NCBI GenBank assembly: GCA_964590435.1
Contig: CAZPWT010000063.1
Location: 62,001-126,000, forward strand
DNA length: 64,000 nucleotides
Source: WSZJ01 sp964590435
Lineage (GTDB): Bacteria; Planctomycetota; MHYJ01; WSZJ01
Direction: 5' to 3'
In this document: in pieces, positions 56,135-62,411 of the stretch
Numbering within the stretch: position 1 is the first letter of the stretch
Layout of the letters: every line of letters starts with the position of its first letter
Made by a program: the position numbers and the translations under genes
The notes under the pieces: model-generated
Told to the model about the DNA's origin: nothing
What the model saw: the letters and a program-made list of their open reading frames with translations, nothing else
Database searches by the model: none

Positions 56135-57830
56135 CAACGACCTCGAGATCAGCCGGACAGCGACGCTGGTGCCGATCTCGAAATTCGCGGAGAAGCTGGG
56201 GTTCCGCGAGGAGGAGGTCGAGCCGTACGGCCGGACGAAGGCGAAGATCCGGCTGGAGTGCGAGAAGCGGCTCGGGGCGCCGAAGGCGAAGATGGTGGTG
56301 GTGACGGCGATCACGCCGACGCCGCTCGGCGAGGGGAAGACGGTCACGACCGTCGGCCTCGGGCAAGCGCTTCGCCACATCGGCGTCAACGCGTGGACGT
56401 GCATCCGGCAGCCGTCGGCCGGCCCGGTGTTCGGGATCAAGGGCGGCGCGGCGGGCGGCGGGCGGTCGCAGATCGTGCCGATGGAGGACATCAACCTCCA
56501 CCTGACGGGCGACATCCACGCCGTGGCGATCGCGCACAACCTGCTCGCGGCGTTCGTGGACAACCACCTGAACCAGGGGAACGCGCTCAAGATCGACCCG
56601 GAGAGCATCCTCTGGGGGCGTGTCGTCGACGTGAACGACCGCGCCGTCCGCAAGGTCCTCGTCGGGATGGCCGACGACTGCGGGCCGATCCGCCACTCGC
56701 GCTTTGATATCGCCGTGGCGTCCGAGGTCATGGCCGTCCTCGCGCTCGCGACGTCGCCGAAGGATCTCCGTGAGCGGCTCTCACGCATGATCGTCGGCTT
56801 CCGGGAAGGCACGGGCAGCAAGTCCACGCCCGTGACGGCGGGCGACCTGCAGTGCGCCGGCGCGATGGCCGCGCTCCTCCGCGAAGCGCTTCGCCCCAAC
56901 CTCATGCAGAACATGGAGGGAGGGCCGGCGTTCGTCCACTGCGGGCCGTTCGGGAACATCGCGCACGGGAACTCGTCGGTCGTCGCGGACCGCATCGCCT
57001 CGCGCATGGGCGACGTGGTCGTGACCGAGGCCGGGTTCGGAAGCGACCTCGGCTTCGAGAAGTTCGTGCACGTGAAGACGGCGGCCGGGGGCATTCCGGC
57101 CAACGCGGCCGTAGTCGTCTGCACCTGCCGCGCGCTCAAGGCCCACTCGGGGCTGTTCAAGGTCAAGCCCGGCGTCCCGCTCGACCCGCTCCTCGCCAAC
57201 GAAAACCTCGACGCCCTCGAAAGGGGCATCGCCAACCTCGGCCACCACATCCGCAACGTCCGCGGCTTCGGCATCCCCGCCGTCGTCGCCATTAACCGCT
57301 TCCCCGGCGACTCCGACCGCGAGATCGAGCGGATCCGGAAGTACGCGCTGGAGCAGGGCGCGACGGACGCCGTCGTGTCGCTGGTGCACTCGCAGGGCGG
57401 TGCCGGCGGCGCGGACCTGGCGCGGGCGGTCATGAAGGCCGTGGGCGAGGGAAAGACCGCGAAGCCGCATTTCGCCCCCGACGCGCCGATCGAGGAGAAG
57501 ATCCGGACGATCGCCGCGAAGGTCTACGGCGCGAAGGGCGTCGCGTTCTCGCCGGAGGCCAAGGGGCGGCTCAAGCGCCTCGAGCGGCTCGGGCTCGACC
57601 GGCTGGCGGTGTGCATGGCGAAGACCCACCTGTCCACGTCGCATGACCCCGAGCTGAAGGGCGCGCCGGAGGGGTTCACGGTCCCGGTGCGCGAAATCCG
57701 CATCTCGGCCGGCGCGGGGTTCGTCGTGCCGCTCTGCGGCGACATCACGACGATGCCCGGGCTCCCTTCCCACCCCGCCGGCGAGCGCATCTCGCTCGAC
57801 GACGACGGCAACATCACGGGGCTCGCGTGA
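56127..57830 (+). CDS. fhs: Formate-tetrahydrofolate ligase
   Basis: The protein has 567 residues. It joins formate to THF using ATP to give 10-formyl-THF. The P-loop is TPTPLGEGKTVTT (Lys71), and other family blocks are RQPSAGPVFGIKGGAAGGG, DINLHLTGDIHA, NLLAAFVDNHL, PFGNIAHGNSS, TEAGFGSDLGFEKF and INRFPGDSD. The length is typical. Translational overlaps with both fchA and folD show one operon. The product feeds purH and, if run towards CO2 fixation or formate oxidation, the folate one-carbon branch. Confidence 0.97.
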   Translation: MGSNDLEISRTATLVPISKFAEKLGFREEEVEPYGRTKAKIRLECEKRLGAPKAKMVVVTAITPTPLGEGKTVTTVGLGQALRHIGVNAWTCIRQPSAGPVFGIKGGAAGGGRSQIVPMEDINLHLTGDIHAVAIAHNLLAAFVDNHLNQGNALKIDPESILWGRVVDVNDRAVRKVLVGMADDCGPIRHSRFDIAVASEVMAVLALATSPKDLRERLSRMIVGFREGTGSKSTPVTAGDLQCAGAMAALLREALRPNLMQNMEGGPAFVHCGPFGNIAHGNSSVVADRIASRMGDVVVTEAGFGSDLGFEKFVHVKTAAGGIPANAAVVVCTCRALKAHSGLFKVKPGVPLDPLLANENLDALERGIANLGHHIRNVRGFGIPAVVAINRFPGDSDREIERIRKYALEQGATDAVVSLVHSQGGAGGADLARAVMKAVGEGKTAKPHFAPDAPIEEKIRTIAAKVYGAKGVAFSPEAKGRLKRLERLGLDRLAVCMAKTHLSTSHDPELKGAPEGFTVPVREIRISAGAGFVVPLCGDITTMPGLPSHPAGERISLDDDGNITGLA

Positions 57831-58693
57831 GCGCCGTCCTCCTCGACGGCCACGCCCTCGCCGCGGAAATCCTCGCGAAGGTCAAGGCCGACGCGGCCGC
57901 CCTCCGCGCTTCCGGCCGCACGCCCCACCTCGCCGCGCTGATCGTCGGGCACGCCGGCGCCAGCGAGGTCTACCTCAAGAACCAGAAGAAGGCCTGCGCC
58001 GAGGCCGGGATCGACTTCGAGATCCACCAGCTCCCGGACACGATCTCCGAGGCCGACGCCATCGCGGAAACGCGGAAACTCGGCGCCGACCCGAAGGTCA
58101 CCGGCATCATCCTGCACCAGCCCTTCCCCCCCCACATCAACGAGCGGCGAATCCGGGAAGCGCTGGAGCCGTCGAAGGACGTGGAGTCGATGACGCCGGC
58201 GAATTTCGGGCGGCTGGTGATGGGGCAGTTCTCGATCGCGCCGTCGACGGCGAGCGCGGCGCTGGAGCTGGCGCGGCGGGCGCGGCCGGACATGACGGGG
58301 CTGGAGTGCGTGATCGTGGGGCACTCGGAGATCGTCGGGAAGCCGCTGGCGCTTCTGCTGCTGCAATCGGCGCGCAATTCCCCGACGGTGACGACCTGCC
58401 ACATCGCGACGAGGGACCTCAAGTTCCACACGGGACGCGCCGACCTGCTCTTCGTGGCGGTCGGGGTGCCGGGGCTGATCAAGCGGGAGATGATCAAGCC
58501 CGGGGCGACCGTGATCGACATCGGGATCAACCGTGTGAAGGGCGCCGACGGGAAGACGCGGATCGTGGGGGACGTGGAGCCCGCGGCCGTGGAGGTTGCG
58601 GGGCACCTCAGCCCCGTGCCCGGCGGCGTGGGGCCGATCACGGTGGCGGTGCTGCTCCGCAACACGATCCAGCTGGTGGTGAGCCAGCATTGA
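57827..58693 (+). CDS. folD: FolD-family methylene-THF dehydrogenase with altered catalytic residues
   Basis: The protein has 288 residues. The family is certain: GHAGASEVYL, the NAD(P) site IVGHSEIVGKPLALLLL, and PGGVGPITVAVLLRNT. The usual dehydrogenase-cyclohydrolase residues are replaced. In ASEVYLKNQKKACAEAGI the position of the essential Lys (Y-x-x-x-K) is Gln53. In GIILHQPFPPHIN the usual Gln of the VQLPLP block reads His. In SKDVESMTPANFG the usual Asp of KDVDGF is Glu. It may be a dehydrogenase only, with FchA supplying the cyclohydrolase. The GTG start overlaps the fhs stop. The last codons (VVSQH and stop) lie inside a 75-nt repeat element. Confidence 0.93.
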   Translation: MSAVLLDGHALAAEILAKVKADAAALRASGRTPHLAALIVGHAGASEVYLKNQKKACAEAGIDFEIHQLPDTISEADAIAETRKLGADPKVTGIILHQPFPPHINERRIREALEPSKDVESMTPANFGRLVMGQFSIAPSTASAALELARRARPDMTGLECVIVGHSEIVGKPLALLLLQSARNSPTVTTCHIATRDLKFHTGRADLLFVAVGVPGLIKREMIKPGATVIDIGINRVKGADGKTRIVGDVEPAAVEVAGHLSPVPGGVGPITVAVLLRNTIQLVVSQH

Positions 58694-58748
58694 TTTCGGG
58701 AGTTGCGCCCGAAGGGAGCAACTCACGGAATCTGGCGTGCCGAACCAC
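58674..58748. repeat. 75-nt palindromic element, copy 1 (overlaps the 3' end of folD)
   Basis: The element begins TGGTGGTGAGCCAGCATTGA and ends GTGCCGAACCAC. It contains the folD stop codon (58691-58693). The core stem is GAGTTGC...CCC-GAA-GGG...GCAACTC, with outer pairing GTGGT/ACCAC. It is directly followed by copy 2; copy 3 is at 61924-61998. Confidence 0.92.
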
Positions 58749-58823
58749 TGGTGGTGAGCCAGCATTGATTTCGTGGGTTGCACCCGGAGGGGGCAACACA
58801 CGGAGTCAGGCGTGCCGAACCAC
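58749..58823. repeat. 75-nt palindromic element, copy 2 (tandem to copy 1)
   Basis: Exactly 75 nt, head-to-tail with copy 1. The core reads GGGTTGC-a-CCC-gga-GGG-g-GCAACAC, with one unpaired position compared with the other copies. The ends GTGGT and ACCAC are unchanged. Confidence 0.92.
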
Positions 58824-58856
58824 GGACGCACGCCGCGCGCCCCGTCGCCGGGGCAC

Positions 58857-58889
58857 AAAAAAACAGGGCCGGGCTTTCGCCCGGCCCTG
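58857..58889 (-). terminator. Intrinsic terminator of the exported protein gene at 58910-60532
   Basis: Read on the minus strand: an 11-bp perfect stem (CAGGGCCGGGC / GCCCGGCCCTG) with a GAAA loop, then seven T. It lies 20 nt past the stop. Confidence 0.93.
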
Positions 58890-58909
58890 CGTGACTGGTC
58901 CTCGAGAGC

Positions 58910-60532
58910 TTACTTCGCCGTCTTCCGGTTGCGCCGGCGAGCCAGGAGCCAGAGGCCGAACAGGATCGGCGCCTCGGCGCCCGTCAGGCCGCAACGGCGG
59001 TGATGCTTCTTGCTGCTGCTGCCGTTGTCGTGGTGGCTGGAGAACGTGTCGCCACCGTTGTCGTTGTAAGGATCAAAGCCCGGGGCTCCCCCGCCACCAC
59101 CCCCGGCGCCGCCGAGGCCGGTGCCGGACTGGCAGGTGATCATGTATGGGGTAAATCCAGGCGTGACGGGCAAGCTGAGTACCAGGACGCCGTCAGTTCC
59201 GAACTGGTTGATGGAATTCGTGGCCGTGTCGCAGAACACCACTTCGGAGTCATCGTTATCGACCGCCACCCCGTAGTGAGCTGGGTCCGCGCCGGAAGCA
59301 GGTGTCGGATCGGTGAAGTAGTCAAGCGTCTTGTCGGAGATCATCGGGGACCCGGGCGGAGTGATGGAAGCTCCCACCCTCACTCCGATAGCTCCATCGG
59401 TTGCAGGAGCAGCGACGGTGAAGTCCCGGTCCGCAACAAAGGCCACCGTCGAAGACTTAAGCCAGGCGATGCCGATTGGTGTTCTGAATGCGGGTACCGT
59501 GGGATCCAGAGTGATGGTCGGAGGGAAAAAGGGAGGTACGACTCCCGCGTCCACCTTCAGGGTATTTGCGTCAGCGGCCGTGTTGATAACCATGACGAAT
59601 CCGAAATCTGGTGGAAGCGGCGGAGGCGTGGGCTCGGGGCAGGCCGAGGTGTTGGTCACGTAGCAGCGAGATCCGCCGGACGCGTAATCAAGCGTGCTGG
59701 GGGAGAACGCCAAGGTGAACGAATGGTCGTAAAGCGTCGTGGGTAACTCGGTCACGACAAGATCCATGCTGCGGTCACCGGAGGTTGTCAGGGTGAAACC
59801 CATCACGTTACTGTAATTAATCCCGGTGAATTCCCAGTGGCAGGCAAAATAGATCTTGCTGGCGTCCGCGGCGATGTCAATTCCCCACGGAACGATGCGC
59901 CCCGAGACCGCGGTGCCACCCGCTTCCGGAATTCCCAGCGTGCCCCATTCTCCTGACATGGGGGGCTCGCCGATCCCCTGACCGCAGTCGATCCGGTCGC
60001 CCGGGTGGAGGGCGGGGGTGAAGCTATAGGACAGCGTTGCCGCGGGCAGTGGAGCGTCCTGGCGAAGAATGCGGATGGACGGGAGCGAACTCGCGCTGCC
60101 CGCGCAGCTGACGTAAATCCGACTGCCGGTCGGGTGAATGCACAGGAAGTTCGCGCCTGGGTTGTCCGCACCAATGGCCGCGTCCGTCAAATTGATCGTC
60201 TGGATCACCTTGTTATACGTGGGACTTCCGGGCAAGGTATCCACAATCACCACATACGGGTTGTCGACGAAGGCGAGAAACGGACCCGCGCTGGAGGAGT
60301 AGCTCAGCGATTGAATGTCAAATGGCGCGGTAATAGCGTACGCCGCAGCGACCCGCGGCTCAGTGCCGGGGGCGGGAAGGGTCACCGCGGGACCAAGAGT
60401 ACCGGCGACGCTATCGAAGCTGCGGATGTTCCCGCTCGTCGCGCTGACTTCGGAGAACCAGAAAACATCTGCACGGGCGACCCCCGCGGCCAACACGAGG
60501 ACCAACCCCGTCAGAACGCTACGCATCCTCAC
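58910..60532 (-). CDS. Surface/exported protein with Cys-TM-Arg C-terminal sorting-like tail
   Basis: The protein has about 540 residues. Signal peptide (SVLTGLVLVLAAGVARA), then a beta-propeller-like body with blades such as LSYSSSAGPFLAFVDNPYVV, GANFLCIHPTGSRIYVSCAG, GIDIAADASKIYFACHWEFT and YGVAVDNDDSEVVFCDTATN. Near the C-terminus are a Gly-rich stretch, Asp/Asn/His-rich linker, KKHHRRCGLTGAEAP, a hydrophobic segment (ILFGLWLLA) and RRRNRKTAK. A Cys-containing motif, one TM and an Arg cluster resemble MYXO-CTERM or Synergist-CTERM tails. AGGAGG lies just before a GTG (60532) and an ATG (60526); either may be the start. Confidence 0.83.
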   Translation of the reverse strand: MRMRSVLTGLVLVLAAGVARADVFWFSEVSATSGNIRSFDSVAGTLGPAVTLPAPGTEPRVAAAYAITAPFDIQSLSYSSSAGPFLAFVDNPYVVIVDTLPGSPTYNKVIQTINLTDAAIGADNPGANFLCIHPTGSRIYVSCAGSASSLPSIRILRQDAPLPAATLSYSFTPALHPGDRIDCGQGIGEPPMSGEWGTLGIPEAGGTAVSGRIVPWGIDIAADASKIYFACHWEFTGINYSNVMGFTLTTSGDRSMDLVVTELPTTLYDHSFTLAFSPSTLDYASGGSRCYVTNTSACPEPTPPPLPPDFGFVMVINTAADANTLKVDAGVVPPFFPPTITLDPTVPAFRTPIGIAWLKSSTVAFVADRDFTVAAPATDGAIGVRVGASITPPGSPMISDKTLDYFTDPTPASGADPAHYGVAVDNDDSEVVFCDTATNSINQFGTDGVLVLSLPVTPGFTPYMITCQSGTGLGGAGGGGGGAPGFDPYNDNGGDTFSSHHDNGSSSKKHHRRCGLTGAEAPILFGLWLLARRRNRKTAK

Positions 60533-60566
60533 GTCCCCTCCTTTCGCCCACCTCAGGGCAGGTAGA

Positions 60567-60587
60567 CCCTTTACAGGCTGTAAAGGG
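60567..60587. promoter_or_regulatory. 21-bp dyad upstream of the exported protein gene
   Basis: CCCTTTACAG and CTGTAAAGGG form perfect 10-bp arms around a single base. It lies about 35 bp upstream of the minus-strand start and looks like a regulator-binding site or a 5'-UTR hairpin. Confidence 0.55.
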
Positions 60588-60713
60588 CAGGGCAGTAAAA
60601 CCCGCTTTTCCAAGCGTTTCCGGTCAGGATGAACGAAGGATAGCAACCGCCGTACCGCTTGACTGGCGGCGCATTCTACAGGAATACCCCACCGTGCAAA
60701 CCGAAAATGACCC

Positions 60714-60719
60714 TACAAT
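60714..60719 (+). promoter_or_regulatory. Candidate -10 element (TACAAT) for the TolB-like lipoprotein gene
   Basis: TACAAT is followed by 7 nt and the GTG at 60727. An ATG at 60718 overlaps the box and so is unlikely to be the start. Confidence 0.45.
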
Positions 60720-60726
60720 GGGACGC

Positions 60727-61641
60727 GTGAAATCAAGGATCGTTACAGCTCTTCTCTCCGCCGCCGCCATCGCCGCCAGCTCCTGCGCGACCCCTGAACC
60801 CGCTCCCGGTCCCGAGCCCGGTCACTCAGTCCTGACCAGCCCGGGCTCGGTCACGGAAGACCCCTTCCCCTCCCTCACCTCTATCTTCGCGGCTCATCGC
60901 GGTCCGGGCGGCAGCTTCGAGCTTTGCGAGATTTCTGGGAGCGGTCCGGCCGTGAAGCGTGTGCTGCAAGCGGAGGGCGACGTGCGTTCGCCGGCGCCGG
61001 ATCCTGCTGGAGAAAGGGTCGCCTGGGCGGGAAACGCGCGGGGGACGTGGGATATCTTCGCGGCGCCCGCTTCCACTCTCTCGACCGCCCGGCCGGTCCT
61101 GCTGGCCGGGTCGGACGAGGACGAGACCGGGCCGACCTGGGCGCCTGACGGCCAGCGGCTGGCGTATGCGGCGTTCAACCGAAGGACTGCGGAATGGAAA
61201 CTGAAGGTGCGGAACGAAGACGGCGAGGTCCGCGACCTGGGTGAGGGGTTCGCGCCGTCCTGGCACCCGGCCGCGGATCGCATCGTTTGCCAGGGAGGAC
61301 GTCCGGACGGTGGGCTGTGGCGCATCGCGGTCGTCGACGTCGCGTCCGGCCAGTCCACCGACGTCTGGCCCGACCCGGCGCGCGGCGGCATCACGCCCGC
61401 GTGGAGTCGCGATGGACGCTGGATCCTTTTCGCGGCGCGGACTCTGTCCGCCGACGGGAAGCGCGAGGTCTGCGACGGCCTCTGGGCAGTGTCGCCGGAC
61501 GGCGCAAAACGGCTCCGCCTTTCCGCGGCGGGTCCCGAAACGTTCAGCCCGCGCGAAACCGCCGACGGCCGCATCGTCTACTGCCGGCGCGAAGGCGAGA
61601 GCGTGCAGCTCTGGTCTTTCGCTTCCCCGCTGCCGCGCTAG
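60727..61641 (+). CDS. TolB-like (PD40) beta-propeller lipoprotein
   Basis: The protein has 304 residues from the GTG at 60727. Signal sequence KSRIVTALLSAAAIAASSC with a lipobox-type Cys, then a Pro-rich linker. The propeller has WD40-like PD40 blades: VRSPAPDPAGERVAWAGNAR, ETGPTWAPDGQRLAYAAFNR, FAPSWHPAADRIVCQGG, ITPAWSRDGRWILFAAR, and FSPRETADGRIVYC. TolB itself belongs to the Tol-Pal envelope system, but no tol or pal genes are nearby, so the partner is unknown. A large hairpin terminator follows. Confidence 0.87.
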   Translation: MKSRIVTALLSAAAIAASSCATPEPAPGPEPGHSVLTSPGSVTEDPFPSLTSIFAAHRGPGGSFELCEISGSGPAVKRVLQAEGDVRSPAPDPAGERVAWAGNARGTWDIFAAPASTLSTARPVLLAGSDEDETGPTWAPDGQRLAYAAFNRRTAEWKLKVRNEDGEVRDLGEGFAPSWHPAADRIVCQGGRPDGGLWRIAVVDVASGQSTDVWPDPARGGITPAWSRDGRWILFAARTLSADGKREVCDGLWAVSPDGAKRLRLSAAGPETFSPRETADGRIVYCRREGESVQLWSFASPLPR

Positions 61642-61652
61642 ATCGCCGTTCT

Positions 61653-61739
61653 CTCTTTTCGATTCATGGCCTGAAAAAAACAGCGGCGCGCGTCCCTTCG
61701 TGCGCCGCTGTTTTGTTTCAGGTCATGAATCGAAAAGAG
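61653..61739. terminator. Large bidirectional terminator hairpin
   Basis: Outer arms CTCTTTTCGATTCATG and CATGAATCGAAAAGAG surround CCTGAAA/TTTCAGG and a core ACAGCGGCGC/GCGCCGCTGT followed by TTTTGTTTC. It lies 11 nt after the lipoprotein stop. Confidence 0.9.
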
Positions 61740-61923
61740 GACCCCGGTCGGCACGAGGCCGAACCGGGGTCCATTCGGAGAGGGGCTTCTTCGGGGGCCG
61801 CGAGGCGCGCGTCACTTCCTTGTTCTTCGCGTCACTCGCACGTCGTCGGCCACGCCATACCTATCGACACGCAACACGCGCAGCCTGAGGGAATTCCGTC
61901 GATTTCCCGTCAGAATTTTCGAC

Positions 61924-61998
61924 CGGTGGTGAGCCAGCCCTGATTTCCTGGGTTGCGCCCGAAGGGAGCAACCCCGGAAATCTGGCGTGTCGAACCAC
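61924..61998. repeat. 75-nt palindromic element, copy 3 (abuts the stop codon of fliS)
   Basis: Same length and ends as the two copies at folD. The core stem is the best paired: GATTTCC/GGAAATC, GGGTTGC/GCAACCC, CCC/GGG with a GAA loop, plus GTGGT/ACCAC at the ends. Its last base (61998) is the third base of the fliS stop codon on the minus strand. Confidence 0.92.
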
Positions 61999-62411
61999 TA
62001 ACCCGTCTTCCCCACCCGCTCCGCGCCCTCCGCGGGCGCTGCCGGCTTCATCGCCGCCACCGCCTCCCCGAACATCCCGCGCAGCTTCCCGAGGATCGCC
62101 AGCGCCTCGTCCGCGGGCCCCGTCTTGCCGTCGAGGTTGGCCGCGACGAGCTTGCGGTAGACGAACATGTACAGGCCGGCGAGGTTCCGCCGCAGGGCCG
62201 GTTCGAGGCCGGCGTCGAGCGCGGCGCACAGCTCCAGCGCGATCGCCTGCGCCCTGAGGTAGAGCGGCGAGGCCCCTTGCCGGTCGCCGGTCGCCGCTTT
62301 CTCGCGGGCCTGCGTCGCGAAGCGCACCGCGCCGTCGAGGAGCATGAGGAGGAGTTTCTCCTTGGGCGCGGTGAGGACCTGCGTTTCGAGATAGCGGCGG
62401 GCTTCGTTCAC
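61998..62411 (-). CDS. fliS: Flagellar export chaperone FliS
   Basis: The protein has 137 residues. This helical chaperone binds the C-terminus of flagellin and keeps it unfolded for export. Family features are the N-terminal ARRYLETQVLTAPKEKLLLMLLDGAVRF and LYLRAQAIALELCAALD, followed by AGLYMFVYRKLVAAN. The C-terminal extension is Ala/Pro-rich. The GTG start overlaps the fliD stop by four bases, the common fliD-fliS order. The gene ends exactly at the 75-nt repeat. Confidence 0.93.
   Translation of the reverse strand: MNEARRYLETQVLTAPKEKLLLMLLDGAVRFATQAREKAATGDRQGASPLYLRAQAIALELCAALDAGLEPALRRNLAGLYMFVYRKLVAANLDGKTGPADEALAILGKLRGMFGEAVAAMKPAAPAEGAERVGKTG

Noticed and set aside
60718..60720. 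ATG as start of the TolB-like lipoprotein
   Set aside because: It overlaps the TACAAT box. The GTG at 60727 still includes the whole lipoprotein signal and fits the spacing seen at other genes.
61924..61998. Resemblance of the repeat end (GGTTCGACACGCC on the minus strand) to a tRNA T-arm
   Set aside because: No acceptor, D or anticodon arms can be drawn. The whole 75 nt folds as one long hairpin instead.
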